Part shown: one piece after another, positions 18,386-27,953 of the stretch
Position numbering within the stretch: position 1 is the first letter of the stretch
How the letters are laid out: each line of letters begins with the position of its first letter
Source: Oceanitalea stevensii
GTDB lineage: Bacteria > Actinomycetota > Actinomycetes > Actinomycetales > Actinomycetaceae
Direction: 5' to 3'
Length of the DNA: 64,000 bases
Assembly (NCBI RefSeq): GCF_014837105.1
Contig: NZ_JACSPO010000001.1
Coordinates: 873,662-937,661, forward strand
Notes under the pieces: model-generated
Told to the model about the DNA's origin: nothing
The model's database searches: none
The model's input: the letters and a program-made list of their open reading frames with translations, nothing else
Position numbers and translations under genes: made by a program

Positions 18386-19574
18386 CACCGTCCGCAAGAC
18401 CCGCGGCACGCTGGCCGACGGCCGCGAGATCCTCTACTTCGACGACTCCGAGCCCTACGTCTCCGGCGGTGCCACCCGGCGCCTGGACGACCCCCGCCCC
18501 CTGCCGGACCGCTTCGCCCCCGTCCCGGGCCCCGACGGCGAGCCGCAGCCCTTCACCGGCCCGCAGATGCGCTACGACGTCCTCACCGGGGAGTGGGTGC
18601 CGATGGCCACCCACCGGATGAACCGCACGCACCTGCCCCCGGCGGACGCCAACCCGCTGGCCCCGGCCCGTCCCGGCGCGGCGTACACCGACGGCGACAT
18701 CCCCGCGGACGACTACGACGTCGTCGTCTTCGAGAACCGCTTCCCCTCCCTCGTCCAGGTCCCGGGCGAGGAGGACGTCGTCACCCACCTCGACGGCGAG
18801 CCGCTGTGGCCCGTCCGCCCGGCCGCCGGCCGCTGCGAGGTCATCTGCTTCTCCCCCGACCCCGAGGCCTCCCTCGCCACGCTCGACGAGCGCCGCATGC
18901 GCACGGTCGTCGAGGCCTGGGCGGACCGCACCGTCGAGCTCGGCGCGCTCCCCGGCGTCGAGCAGGTCTTCTGCTTCGAGAACCGCGGCCGCGAGATCGG
19001 CGTGACCCTCCACCACCCGCACGGGCAGATCTACGCCTACCCCTACCTCACGCCGCGCACCGCGACGATGCTGCGCCAGGCGCGCGAGCACCGCGCCGCC
19101 ACCGGGCGCAACCTCCTGCGCGACGTCCTCGAGGCCGAGCTGCGCTCCGGCCGCCGCGTCGTCGCCGAGTCCGAGCACTGGGTCGCCTACGTGCCGGCCG
19201 CCGCACGCTGGCCCGTCGAGGTCCACCTCGCCCCGCGCCGCGACGTCCCCGACCTGCCCGCCCTCACGGACGAGGAGCGCACCGACCTCGCCGGCATCTA
19301 CCTGCGCCTCCTGCGCGCCGGGGACCAGTTCTTCGTGGCCGAGGGCGACGACGGCGAGCCGCGCGCCATCCCGCTGCCCTACATCGCCGCGTGGCACCAG
19401 GCCCCGGTCCACGAGGGCCGCGAGGACCTGCGCCTGCACCTGCAGCTCTTCTCCGTCCTCCGCGCCCCCGGCAAGCTCAAGTACCTCGCCGGCTCCGAGT
19501 CCGGCATGGGCGCGTGGGTCTCCGACACCACCCCCGAGCGCGTCGCCGACCGGCTGCGGGAGGTCATGGAGTGA
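18378..19574 (+). CDS. galT: galactose-1-phosphate uridylyltransferase
   Basis: Swaps UMP between UDP-glucose and galactose-1-phosphate in the Leloir pathway. The 398 residues include the active-site HPHGQ, whose second His is the uridylylated nucleophile, and ENRFPSL and HxxPxH-like segments. Two N-terminal cysteines typical of zinc-binding GalT are absent. The ATG overlaps the regulator stop and the TGA overlaps the galK GTG, so the three are coupled. Confidence 0.96.
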   Translation: MTDTVRKTRGTLADGREILYFDDSEPYVSGGATRRLDDPRPLPDRFAPVPGPDGEPQPFTGPQMRYDVLTGEWVPMATHRMNRTHLPPADANPLAPARPGAAYTDGDIPADDYDVVVFENRFPSLVQVPGEEDVVTHLDGEPLWPVRPAAGRCEVICFSPDPEASLATLDERRMRTVVEAWADRTVELGALPGVEQVFCFENRGREIGVTLHHPHGQIYAYPYLTPRTATMLRQAREHRAATGRNLLRDVLEAELRSGRRVVAESEHWVAYVPAAARWPVEVHLAPRRDVPDLPALTDEERTDLAGIYLRLLRAGDQFFVAEGDDGEPRAIPLPYIAAWHQAPVHEGREDLRLHLQLFSVLRAPGKLKYLAGSESGMGAWVSDTTPERVADRLREVME

Positions 19575-20803
19575 GCGTCCTCGCCCCCGCCTGGACCGCC
19601 GACGACGGCGCCCGCCGGGCCCGCGACCTCCTCGCCTCCACCCTCGGGCCCGAGCCCGCCGACGGCGTCTGGGCGGCCCCCGGCCGCGTCAACCTCATCG
19701 GGGAGCACACCGACTACAACGGCGGCCTCTGCCTGCCGGTGGCCCTGCCCCACCGCACCTACGTCGCGGTCCGCCGTCGGGACGACCGGACCGTGCGCCT
19801 CAGTTCGGCGCAGGAGGAGGGCGTGCGCACCGTCGACCTCGACGGCGTCGGCCCGGCGGGCTCGCCGGGTGCGGTCGAGGGCTGGCCGGCGTACGTCGTC
19901 GGCGTCGCCTGGGCGCTCGTCGCCGAGGGGCTCGTCCCCGCCGAACGGGTGACCGGCTTCGACGTCGCCGTGGACAGCTGTGTGCCCTACGGCGCCGGCC
20001 TGTCCTCCTCGGCGGCGCTCGAGTGCGCGGTCGCGATCGCGCTCGACGAGCTGTGGGGGCTGGGCCTGGCGGCGGACGACGCCGGACGGGCCCGCCTCGC
20101 GGCCGCGTGCGTGCGCGCGGAGAACGAGGTCGCCGGGGCACCGACGGGCGGGATGGACCAGTCCGCCTCGCTCCGTGCTCAGGAGGCCCGGGCCCTGCTC
20201 CTCGACTGCCGCGACGGCTCCACCCGGCAGGTCCCCTTCGCGCTCGAGGCGGCGGGGCTGGAGCTGCTCGTCATCGACACCCGCGCCCCGCACGCGCTCG
20301 TCGACGGCCAGTACGCCGAGCGCCGCGACAGCTGCGAGCGCGCCGCCCGGCAGCTCGGCGTGACGACGCTGCGCGAGGTCGAGGACCTCGACGCCGCCCT
20401 GGCCGCGCTGGACGACCCGGTCGTCCAGCGGCGGGTGCGCCACGTCGTCACCGAGATCGGGCGCGTCGCCCGCTTCGCCGAGGAGCTGGACGCCGGGCCG
20501 CTCGACACCGGCCGGGCGGCGGCGCTCGGCGCGCTCATGGCCGGCTCGCACGCCTCCATGCGCGACGACTACGAGATCTCCTGCGCCGAGCTCGACCTCG
20601 CCGTGGAGACCGCGACGGCTGCCGGCGCCCACGGCGCCCGGATGACCGGCGGCGGCTTCGGCGGCTCGGCGATCGCGCTGCTGCCGGCCGGGCAGGCCGA
20701 GCGCGTGGCCGGGGCGGTCAGCGCGGCCTTCGCCGCCGCCGGCTTCGCCGCACCGGCCTTCCTCCTCGCCCCCGCGAGCGCCCCCGCCGCCCGCACCGCC
20801 TGA
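19571..20803 (+). CDS. galK: galactokinase
   Basis: GHMP-family kinase phosphorylating galactose with ATP, 410 residues. Galactokinase signature GRVNLIGEHTDYNGG is near residue 36, the ATP-binding GAGLSSSAAL near 140, and the C-terminal GHMP motif MTGGGFGGSAIAL near 358. It starts with GTG overlapping the galT stop. No galE or galactose transporter is in the window. Confidence 0.96.
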   Translation: MSVLAPAWTADDGARRARDLLASTLGPEPADGVWAAPGRVNLIGEHTDYNGGLCLPVALPHRTYVAVRRRDDRTVRLSSAQEEGVRTVDLDGVGPAGSPGAVEGWPAYVVGVAWALVAEGLVPAERVTGFDVAVDSCVPYGAGLSSSAALECAVAIALDELWGLGLAADDAGRARLAAACVRAENEVAGAPTGGMDQSASLRAQEARALLLDCRDGSTRQVPFALEAAGLELLVIDTRAPHALVDGQYAERRDSCERAARQLGVTTLREVEDLDAALAALDDPVVQRRVRHVVTEIGRVARFAEELDAGPLDTGRAAALGALMAGSHASMRDDYEISCAELDLAVETATAAGAHGARMTGGGFGGSAIALLPAGQAERVAGAVSAAFAAAGFAAPAFLLAPASAPAARTA

Positions 20804-20815
20804 CGACCGCCCCCT

Positions 20816-20946
20816 CTTCGCGCCGACAGCCGGATCCCGCCCGGGTCTCCTCGTCCTTCGCGCCGACAGCGCTCCTCGCCCTTCGCAGCAACAGCTGGAT
20901 CCCGCCCGGGGCGTGCGGGGCGAGATCCAGCTGTCGGCGAGAAGGG
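20816..20946. repeat. imperfect palindrome-family copies between galK and xthA
   Basis: Three direct partial copies of a CTTCGC(G/A)(C/G)C(G/A)ACAGC half-unit start near 20816, 20856 and 20881. The first and third run on into a shared GGATCCCGCCCGGG segment. The last pairs with ATCCAGCTGT at about 20925-20934 to form a stem, and the region ends with TGTCGGCGAGAAG. It probably terminates both convergent genes, with decayed extra half-copies. Confidence 0.6.
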
Positions 20947-20951
20947 GGGCC

Positions 20952-21767
20952 TCAGTCGACGTCGACGACGAGGGGGGCGTGGTCGGAGAAGCGCTGGTCG
21001 TAGGCGGCGGCGCGGTCGACCGTGGCCGTGCGGGCCCGCTCGGCGAAGCCGGGCGAGGACAGCAGGTAGTCGATCCGCCAGCCGGCATCGTTGTCGAAGG
21101 CCTTCCCGCGCATCGACCACCACGTGAAGGGACCGGGGCCCTCTCCGCCGAGGCGGCGGCCGAGGTCGACGTAGGCGAGGTCGTCGAACCAGCGGTCGAG
21201 GTAGGCGATCTCCTGGTCGAGCACGCCGGAGGTGCGGTTGTGGTTGCTCTTCCAGTTCCTGATGTCGACGGGCCGGTGGACGATGTTGACGTCCCCGCCC
21301 ACGACGATGTCCCGCTCCCCCGCGGCCGCCTGCTCCGAGAGCGTCGTGAGCCGCGCGGTCACCTTGTCCAGGTGCGCGTACTTCGCGGCCATCCGCTCCG
21401 GCTCGCTCGCCGTCCCGGAGTGGACGTAAACGGACACCAGGGTGAGCGGCCGGTCGCTGCCCGGCAGCTCGACGTCCATCTCCACCCAGCGGCCGGTGTC
21501 GACGGGCGGCTCGTCACCGCCCAGGCCCACCCGCACCGCCGTGGCGGGCAGCCGGGACGCGACGGCCACGCCGGCCCGGCCCTTGATGTCCGAGGCCTGG
21601 TGGGCCACGTGCCAGCCCTCCCCGAGGACGTCGTGGACGACGTCGTCGGGGGCGCGGACCTCCTGGAGGAGGAGCAGGTCCGGGGAGCGGTCGGCGAGCC
21701 ACGTGTCCATGCCCTTGCGGACGGCGGCGCGGATCCCGTTGACGTTGACGGTGGCAATTCTCAGCAT
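20952..21767 (-). CDS. xthA: exodeoxyribonuclease III
   Basis: AP endonuclease/3'-exonuclease of base-excision repair, 271 residues. Endonuclease/exonuclease/phosphatase motifs are present: N-terminal TVNVNGIRAA, LLQEVRAPDD (metal-binding Glu), VVGGDVNIVHRPVDI, and C-terminal WRIDYLLSS and FSDHAPLVVD (catalytic Asp-His). A GAGAAT hexamer six bases before the ATG suggests a leaderless transcript, though a GGTGAG could serve as a weak ribosome binding site. Confidence 0.94.
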   Translation of the reverse strand: MLRIATVNVNGIRAAVRKGMDTWLADRSPDLLLLQEVRAPDDVVHDVLGEGWHVAHQASDIKGRAGVAVASRLPATAVRVGLGGDEPPVDTGRWVEMDVELPGSDRPLTLVSVYVHSGTASEPERMAAKYAHLDKVTARLTTLSEQAAAGERDIVVGGDVNIVHRPVDIRNWKSNHNRTSGVLDQEIAYLDRWFDDLAYVDLGRRLGGEGPGPFTWWSMRGKAFDNDAGWRIDYLLSSPGFAERARTATVDRAAAYDQRFSDHAPLVVDVD

Positions 21768-21773
21768 CCGGCC

Positions 21774-21779
21774 ATTCTC
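21774..21779 (-). promoter_or_regulatory. putative -10 element of a leaderless xthA transcript
   Basis: GAGAAT on the minus strand, six bases before the xthA ATG. Confidence 0.35.
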
Positions 21780-21804
21780 ACCTCGGGCGGTGACATGGCC
21801 GAAA

Positions 21805-21836
21805 CCGGCGGGACCCGCAGTCGCGGGTCCCGCCGG
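21805..21836 (-). terminator. terminator hairpin after the gamma-glutamyltransferase gene
   Basis: Perfect 14-bp arms CCGGCGGGACCCGC and GCGGGTCCCGCCGG with a four-base loop, a few bases past the stop codon. Confidence 0.7.
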
Positions 21837-21842
21837 CCCGTC

Positions 21843-24326
21843 CTACGGGCGGCGCACGCCCAGGGTGTCGGTCCCGTTGCCGTCCCAGTCACCCACGTAC
21901 ACCTCGTCGCCCTCGCGGCCGAAGGTGAGGACCCGGTCGGCGTCCCCGCCGCGGAGGGAGTTGTTGACGTGGAAGACGCGCCCGCGCTGGATGGTCAGCG
22001 TGTCGGTGCCGTTGCCGTCCCAGTCGCCCGCGAGGGTGGTGTCACCGGCGCGGCCGTAGGTGAGGACCGTGTCGGCGTCCCCGCCGCGCAGGGAGTTCCT
22101 CACGTGGTAGGTCGCGGCCCGGCGCACCGTGAAGGTGTCCGTCCCGTCCCCGTTCCAGTCACCGACGAGGACCGTGTCGTCCTCCCGGCCGTAACGGACG
22201 ACGCGGTCGGCGTCGCCGCCGGTCAGCCGGTTCTTCACGTGGTAGTCCGCGCCGCGGCGCACGGCGAGCGTGTCTCGGCCGTCGCCGTCCCAGTCGCCGA
22301 CGAGCAGCGTGTCACCCGGACGTCCGTAGGTGAAGGTTTGCGCGGCGTCACCACCGCGGTGTCCGCCGGACACGTGGATCACGTTCCCGCGGCGCACCGC
22401 GATCGTGTCGACGCCGTCGCCGTCCCAGTCGCCGATGAGCACCTCGTCCCCGGTGCGGCCGTAGCGGAAGACCTCGTCCGTGGTGCCGCGCCAGTCGTTG
22501 CTCAGGTGGAACTGCGGGGACGCCGTGGGCGGGGGGACGTCTCCGGGCCGCACCACCATGGCGCTGCCCCCACCCGAGCGCTCCGGCTCGGCGGCCGCCT
22601 GCAGCCGGCCGTCGGGGAGGAAGGCGATACCCGTGACGTTGCCGAGCGTGCCCACCTCGGTGACCGTGTGGCCCCGGGCGCGGAGAGCCTCACCGAGCGC
22701 GGTGCCGGCGATCGCCGCCTCCGCCTCGCTGGCCGCACCGTTGCGGCTGGACAGCCGGGGAGCGGCGATGGCCTCGGGCAGCGACATGCCCAGGTCGAGG
22801 TGGTTGATCGCCACCTGGAGCACCGTCGTGATGATGGTGGAGCCACCGGGTGAGCCGAAGGCGGCGACCGGGGCGCCGTCGTCGAGCACGATCGTCGGGG
22901 CCATGCTGCTGCGCGGTCGCTTGCCGCCCTCCGGCGCGTTGGCGGGGTGCTCGGGGTCGGGCTCGAAGTCGGTGAGCTGGTTGTTGAGGAGGAAGCCGTA
23001 CCCGGGCACGGCGATCCCGCTGCCGCCGATCTGCTCGATGGTGAAGGTGTAGCTCACGACGTTGCCCCACCGGTCGGCGACCGTGAGGTGCGTCGTCGAG
23101 CCGTGCCCCTCCGCGGACCCGGCGGACGCGGCCGCGCCCTCGCCGTCGTCGTAGGGCCACGGGTCCCCGGCCGGGACGGGCCGCGCCTGCGCCTCGGGGC
23201 CGACGAGCTCGCGCCGCTCGTCGGCGAAGCCCTGCGACAGCAGCCCGGTGAGCGGGACGTCGAGGAAGGCCTCGTCACCGACGTAGGCGTTGCGGTCGGC
23301 GAAGGCGAGGGCCGAGCTCTCGGCCATGTGGTGGAGGACCTCCTCCTCGGCCATGCCGGCGAGGTCGAAGCCCTCGAGGATGTTGAGGGCCTCCCCCACC
23401 GTCGAGCCGCCGCTCGAGGGCGGCGCCATCCCGTAGACCTCCAGGCCGCGGTAGTCCACGACCGTGGGCTCCTGCTCGAGCGCCTCGTAGCCGGCGAGGT
23501 CCGCCAGGGTCATCTCCCCGGGCCGGACCGGGCGCTCGGCGCCGTCGGCCAGTGGCGGGTTGGTGTTGGTCGCGACGATCGCCTCGGCGATCTCGCCCTC
23601 GTAGAAGACGTCGGCGCCCTCCTCGCCGAGGAGGCGGTAGGTGTCGGCGAGCTCCTCGTTGGTGATGACGGTGCCCTCCGCGGGCGCCTCGCCGTCGACG
23701 AGGAACGTCTCGGTGCTCGAGGTGAAGTCCTGGAAGATCTCGAGGTTGTCCGCGGTCCGCGACTCGTACTGGGCGTCGACGACGAACCCGTCCTCGGCGA
23801 CCCGCACGGCCGGCTCCAGCACCTCGGCGAGCGACTTCGTCCCGTACTCCGACAGCGCGAGCTCCCACCCGCGGACGAGTCCCGGCACGCCCTGGGAGAG
23901 TCCCGAGACGCGCCGCTCGCCGAAGGGGATGGGCTCGCCGTCCTCGAGGAAGACGTCCGGCTCCATCGCCGCCCACGCCTCCTCGCGGGAGTCGATCGTC
24001 GTCACCTCGCCGGTGTCGGCGGAGTAGAGGACGAAGAAGCCGCCGCCGCCGATGCTCCCGTCGTAGGGGCGGGTGACGCCGAGCGCGGCGGAGGCGGCGA
24101 CGGCGGCGTCGACGGCGTTCCCGCCCTCGCGCAGCACCTCCAGGCCGGCGAGCGAGGCGTAGGGGTCGAGGGAGGCGACGGCGCCGTCGTAGCCGGTGGC
24201 GGTCGCCTCCTTGTCGTACTCCTGCGGCAGGCCGTGGGCCGCCGGGACGGTGCCGACGACGAGCGCCGCCGTCAGCGGAAGGATGAGGGTGGCCGGCCGG
24301 AGCGGCCGTCTCGCGTGGTGCGACAT
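21843..24326 (-). CDS. ggt: secreted gamma-glutamyltransferase with five C-terminal FG-GAP/VCBS-like repeats
   Basis: An 827-residue exported enzyme. A signal peptide (charged N-terminus, hydrophobic stretch 12-30) is followed by a complete gamma-glutamyltranspeptidase of about 590 residues. The self-processing nucleophile is Thr411 in GSTTHLTVAD, with the substrate-binding APPSSGGST near 301. After a Pro-rich linker come five repeats of exactly 45 residues, each with a calcium-loop motif D-W-D/N-G-D/N-G (Asp at 633, 678, 723, 768 and 813) and an RYGR strand. These resemble FG-GAP/VCBS propeller blades and may bind wall glycans or calcium. The fusion is unusual for GGT, which hydrolyses glutathione or gamma-glutamyl peptides. 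GGAGGACAA precedes the ATG. Confidence 0.93.
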   Translation of the reverse strand: MSHHARRPLRPATLILPLTAALVVGTVPAAHGLPQEYDKEATATGYDGAVASLDPYASLAGLEVLREGGNAVDAAVAASAALGVTRPYDGSIGGGGFFVLYSADTGEVTTIDSREEAWAAMEPDVFLEDGEPIPFGERRVSGLSQGVPGLVRGWELALSEYGTKSLAEVLEPAVRVAEDGFVVDAQYESRTADNLEIFQDFTSSTETFLVDGEAPAEGTVITNEELADTYRLLGEEGADVFYEGEIAEAIVATNTNPPLADGAERPVRPGEMTLADLAGYEALEQEPTVVDYRGLEVYGMAPPSSGGSTVGEALNILEGFDLAGMAEEEVLHHMAESSALAFADRNAYVGDEAFLDVPLTGLLSQGFADERRELVGPEAQARPVPAGDPWPYDDGEGAAASAGSAEGHGSTTHLTVADRWGNVVSYTFTIEQIGGSGIAVPGYGFLLNNQLTDFEPDPEHPANAPEGGKRPRSSMAPTIVLDDGAPVAAFGSPGGSTIITTVLQVAINHLDLGMSLPEAIAAPRLSSRNGAASEAEAAIAGTALGEALRARGHTVTEVGTLGNVTGIAFLPDGRLQAAAEPERSGGGSAMVVRPGDVPPPTASPQFHLSNDWRGTTDEVFRYGRTGDEVLIGDWDGDGVDTIAVRRGNVIHVSGGHRGGDAAQTFTYGRPGDTLLVGDWDGDGRDTLAVRRGADYHVKNRLTGGDADRVVRYGREDDTVLVGDWNGDGTDTFTVRRAATYHVRNSLRGGDADTVLTYGRAGDTTLAGDWDGNGTDTLTIQRGRVFHVNNSLRGGDADRVLTFGREGDEVYVGDWDGNGTDTLGVRRP

Positions 24327-24427
24327 CGTTGTCCTCCGTGCTGTAGGGACCGTCCGTGGATGCTACGGGGGCCCCCGCGCCGGGGACATCGTCGAGAAGG
24401 ATGAGTGACGGGTGGTTCGGCCGGCCC

Positions 24428-25624
24428 TCAGCGGCTGAGGATCAGCCCTGGCCGGGCCGCCCCGAGCACGACGACGAGCTGCGCCACCCCGAAGCCGGCG
24501 ACGACGACGAGCACGAGGCTCCAGGAGAAGGTGCCCCCCACCCAGCCGGCGAGCAGCGGCCCGCACGCGGCGATCGCGTACCCGATGGTCTGCGCCATCG
24601 AGGAGAGCTGGGCGGTGTGCCTGGAGTGGGCCGTGCGCAGTCCGAGGAGGCTCAGCGCGAGCACGAGGGAGCTGCCCGTGCCCACGGCCGCCAGTCCGAC
24701 CCAGGCGACGGCGGCCTGCGGCGCCAGCAGCAGCCCGCCCATCGCCACGACGATGCACAGACTGATGACGACGCCGAGCGCCCGCAGGTCGGTGCGGCCA
24801 CGCATGAGCGTGGCGACGAGCAGCCCGGCGAGCATCCCGACGAGCTGGAGGACGAACAGGTGCCACCCGGCGGCGCGCGGGTCCACGCCGAGGGAGGTCT
24901 CCACCGTGGGCAGCCAGGTGGACAGGGTGAAGAACGACGCGGACTGCAGCCCCATGAACGCGCTGACCACCCAGGCGCTCGGGCTGCGCCACATCGTCAC
25001 CGAGCGTGGCCCGGCGGCGGGCAGCCCGGCCGGTGGGTGCTCCTGCGCCGGCCGCGGCGTGCGCACCGCCCGGACGACCCAGAGGAGCGCGACGGGCAGG
25101 ACGGCGACGGCGAGCGCTCCCAGCGGCAGCCGCCACCCGCCGCCCCACGCGTCCGAGACGGGCACGGCGAGGCCGGACGCCGTCGCCGCCGTCGTCGTCA
25201 TGACCGCGGTGAAGCAGGCCGTGACGAACGCGATCCGCCCGGGGTGGTCGCGCTTGATCACCGCCGGGGCGAGCACGTTCCCGGCGGCCGAGGCGATGCC
25301 GATGACGGCGGTGCCCACCCACAGCGCGCCCACGACGGGCACGGAGCGCAGCACGACGGCACCCGCCAGGGCCACGAGCGCGAACGCGAGGACCCGCTCG
25401 AGGCCGAAGCGCATCGCCGGCCGGTGGACGAGCGCCGAGCCGACGCCGAAGCCGATGACCGGCAGCGACCCGAGGAGCCCGAGCGCCGTGGCACCGAGCC
25501 CGGTGTCCTCGCCGACCCGCTCGAGGAGCGGGCCGACCGAGGTCACCGGTGCGCGCAGGCACGCCGCCAGCAGCATGACGGCGACGAACGCCCAGGCAAG
25601 ACGCCCTGGGCGCCGGGGCGCCAA
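24428..25624 (-). CDS. CynX/NimT-like MFS transporter
   Basis: A 398-residue, twelve-helix major facilitator of the cyanate/nitroimidazole (CynX/NimT) subfamily. It has the family opening LLAACLRAPVTSVGPLL, the central cytoplasmic loop of about 35 residues, and the second-half motif FFTLSTWLPT. The substrate is unknown. The TTG start lies one base after the folD TGA, suggesting translational coupling. No ATG is available before the first helix. Confidence 0.85.
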   Translation of the reverse strand: MAPRRPGRLAWAFVAVMLLAACLRAPVTSVGPLLERVGEDTGLGATALGLLGSLPVIGFGVGSALVHRPAMRFGLERVLAFALVALAGAVVLRSVPVVGALWVGTAVIGIASAAGNVLAPAVIKRDHPGRIAFVTACFTAVMTTTAATASGLAVPVSDAWGGGWRLPLGALAVAVLPVALLWVVRAVRTPRPAQEHPPAGLPAAGPRSVTMWRSPSAWVVSAFMGLQSASFFTLSTWLPTVETSLGVDPRAAGWHLFVLQLVGMLAGLLVATLMRGRTDLRALGVVISLCIVVAMGGLLLAPQAAVAWVGLAAVGTGSSLVLALSLLGLRTAHSRHTAQLSSMAQTIGYAIAACGPLLAGWVGGTFSWSLVLVVVAGFGVAQLVVVLGAARPGLILSR

Positions 25625-25625
25625 C

Positions 25626-26501
25626 TCAGCCCTGCTCTGCCGCGTCCACGACGTTGGCGAGGAGCATCGCGCGGGTCATCGGGCCGACCCCGCCCGGGTT
25701 GGGCGAGAGCCACCCGGCGACGTCGGCGACGCCGTCGGCGACGTCCCCGCGCAGGCGCGCCTTCCCGGTCTCCGGGTCCACGACGCGGCTCACGCCGACG
25801 TCGAGCACCGCCGCGCCCGGACGGACCATGTCCGCCGTGACGATCCCCGGCACCCCGGCGGCCGCGACGACGACGTCGGCCTGGCGCACGTGCGCGGCGA
25901 GGTCACGGGTGCCGGTGTGGGTGAGCGTGACGGTCGCGTTGACGTCGCGGCGGGTGAGGAGGAGGCCGATGCTGCGCCCCACCGTGGTGCCGCGGCCGAC
26001 GACGACGACGTGCGCGCCCTCGAGGTCGACGTCGTAGCGGTCGAGCAGCTCGATGACGCCGCGCGGGGTGCACGGCAGCGGGCTGGTGACCGGCTCCTTG
26101 ACCCGCAGGACGAGCCGGCCGAGGTTCGTCGGGTGGAGGCCGTCGGCGTCCTTGTCCGGGTCGATGCGCTCGAGGACGGCGTTGGTGTCCACGCCCGCGG
26201 GCAGCGGGAGCTGGACGATGTACCCGGTGCAGGCGGGGTCGGCGTTGAGCCGGTCCACCGCCGCGAGGATCTCGTCCTGGGTCGCGGTGGCGGGCAGGTC
26301 GACGCGGATCGACTCGATGCCGATCTCCGCGCAGTCGCGGTGCTTGCCGGCGACGTAGCTGCGCGAGCCGGGGTCGTCGCCCACGAGCACCGTGCCCAGC
26401 CCGGGGACGATCCCGCGCTCGCGCAGCGCGGCGACGCGGGTGGCGAGCTCGGACTTGATCTGCGCCGCGGTGGCCTTGCCGTCGAGGACGCGCGCGCTCA
26501 C
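25626..26501 (-). CDS. folD: methylenetetrahydrofolate dehydrogenase/cyclohydrolase
   Basis: Bifunctional one-carbon enzyme converting 5,10-methylene-THF to 10-formyl-THF with NADP, 291 residues. It has the FolD signatures [18 protein letters not shown] and [13 protein letters not shown], catalytic Lys in [10 protein letters not shown], and the NADP loop GRGTTVGRS. The GTG overlaps the glyA stop (GTGA). It shares the ZTP-riboswitch transcript with glyA and supplies formyl-THF to PurN and PurH. Confidence 0.96.
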   Translation of the reverse strand: MSARVLDGKATAAQIKSELATRVAALRERGIVPGLGTVLVGDDPGSRSYVAGKHRDCAEIGIESIRVDLPATATQDEILAAVDRLNADPACTGYIVQLPLPAGVDTNAVLERIDPDKDADGLHPTNLGRLVLRVKEPVTSPLPCTPRGVIELLDRYDVDLEGAHVVVVGRGTTVGRSIGLLLTRRDVNATVTLTHTGTRDLAAHVRQADVVVAAAGVPGIVTADMVRPGAAVLDVGVSRVVDPETGKARLRGDVADGVADVAGWLSPNPGGVGPMTRAMLLANVVDAAEQG

Positions 26502-27796
26502 TGCTGCAGGCCCTCGTAGAGCGGGAACGCGTCGGTCAGCTTCGCGACGCGGGCGTGCAGGGCGGTGACGTCCGCCGCCGTGCCCTCGGTGAGGGTGGTG
26601 GCGATGATGTCGGCGACCTCGGTGAACTCCGCGGCCCCGAAGCCGCGGGTGGCCAGGGCGGGCGTGCCGATGCGCAGGCCGGAGGTGACGCGCGGCGGGC
26701 GCGGGTCGAAGGGCACCGCGTTGCGGTTGACCGTGATGCCGGCGGCGTGGAGGAGGTCCTCGGCCTGCTGGCCGTCGAGGCTGGAGTTGCGCAGGTCGAC
26801 GAGGACGAGGTGGACGTCGGTGCCGCCGGTGACGACGGAGACGCCGGCCTCGCGGACGGCGGGCTCCATGAGCCGCTCGGCGATGATCCGGGCGCCCTCG
26901 AGGGTGCGGCGCTGCCGGTCGGCGAACTCCTCGCCGGCGGCGACCTTGAGCGCGACGGCCTTGGCGGCGATGACGTGCATGAGCGGGCCACCCTGCTGGC
27001 CGGGGAAGACCGCGGAGTTGAGCTTCTTGCCCAGGTCCTCGGCGTCGCGGGACAGGATCATGCCCGAGCGGGGGCCGCCGAGGGTCTTGTGGATGGTCGT
27101 GGAGACGACGTCGGAGTGCGGCACCGGGTTGGGGTGCAGGCCGGCGGCGACGAGCCCGGCGAAGTGGGCCATGTCGGTCCACAGGTAGGCGCCGACCTCG
27201 TCGGCGATCGCGCGGAAGGCGGCGAAGTCGAGGTGGCGGGGGTAGGCCGACCAGCCGGCGATGATGACCTTGGGCCGCTCGGCGAGCGCCTGCGCGCGCA
27301 CCTGGTCCATGTCGATGCGGTGGGTCTGCTCGTCGACGCCGTAGGCGGCGATGTCGTAGAGGCGGCCGGAGAAGTTGATCTTCATGCCGTGGGTGAGGTG
27401 GCCACCGTGCGGCAGGGACAGGCCCAGGACCTTGTCACCGGGACGCGCGATGGCGTGGAGGACCGCGGCGTTGGCGGTGGCACCGGAGTGGGGCTGGACG
27501 TTGGCGTACGCGGCGCCGAACAGCGACTTGGCGCGCTCGATCGCGAGGTTCTCGGCGATGTCGACCTGCTCGCAGCCGCCGTAGTACCGCTTGCCGGGGT
27601 AGCCCTCGGCGTACTTGTTCGTCAGCACCGAGCCCTGCGCCTGCAGGACGGCGCGCGGGACGAAGTTCTCGCTGGCAATCATCTCCAGCGTCTCGCGCTG
27701 GCGGGTGAGCTCGCCGTCGAGGACGGCGGCGATCTCGGGGTCGAGCTCGGCGAGGGCCTGGTCGGCGACCGGGCGCGTGTCGGTGGGCTGGCTCAT
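26498..27796 (-). CDS. glyA: serine hydroxymethyltransferase
   Basis: PLP enzyme that makes glycine and 5,10-methylene-THF from serine, 432 residues. The PLP lysine lies in [14 protein letters not shown], with [10 protein letters not shown] and [15 protein letters not shown] at the N-terminus. The ATG at 27796 is preceded by GGAGG and lies about 50 bases past a ZTP aptamer. Expression should rise when ZTP signals a shortage of 10-formyl-THF. Co-transcribed with folD. Confidence 0.97.
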   Translation of the reverse strand: MSQPTDTRPVADQALAELDPEIAAVLDGELTRQRETLEMIASENFVPRAVLQAQGSVLTNKYAEGYPGKRYYGGCEQVDIAENLAIERAKSLFGAAYANVQPHSGATANAAVLHAIARPGDKVLGLSLPHGGHLTHGMKINFSGRLYDIAAYGVDEQTHRIDMDQVRAQALAERPKVIIAGWSAYPRHLDFAAFRAIADEVGAYLWTDMAHFAGLVAAGLHPNPVPHSDVVSTTIHKTLGGPRSGMILSRDAEDLGKKLNSAVFPGQQGGPLMHVIAAKAVALKVAAGEEFADRQRRTLEGARIIAERLMEPAVREAGVSVVTGGTDVHLVLVDLRNSSLDGQQAEDLLHAAGITVNRNAVPFDPRPPRVTSGLRIGTPALATRGFGAAEFTEVADIIATTLTEGTAADVTALHARVAKLTDAFPLYEGLQQ

Positions 27797-27848
27797 CGTT
27801 CCTCCGCATGTCTCACTGGGTGCGCGCCGGAGCGCGCGTTGCCGGTGA

Positions 27849-27930
27849 CCCTCGGCCCAGGCGGGCGACCTGAGGTCTGCGTGGTTCGTCGCTCCCCGGT
27901 GGTGATCCACCTCTGGCGCCAGTCGCGACA
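27849..27930 (-). promoter_or_regulatory. ZTP (pfl) riboswitch upstream of glyA-folD
   Basis: The leader begins with the hallmark GTCGCGACTGGCG and AGGTGGATCACCACCGGGGAGC of the ZTP/pfl aptamer, and its distal half carries the conserved CGCCTGGGC. A GCGCGC-TCCG-GCGCGC hairpin between aptamer and ribosome binding site, without a U-tract, suggests control of translation or a GC-type terminator. ZTP accumulates when 10-formyl-THF is low, matching glyA and folD function. Boundaries are approximate. Confidence 0.85.
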
Positions 27931-27936
27931 GGGCAG

Positions 27937-27942
27937 ACTCTA
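27937..27942 (-). promoter_or_regulatory. putative -10 element of the glyA-folD transcript
   Basis: TAGAGT on the minus strand. With about six bases to the start site, transcription would begin exactly at the 5' edge of the ZTP aptamer. The purH copy has the same geometry. Confidence 0.55.
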
Positions 27943-27953
27943 CCTGCTCCGGC

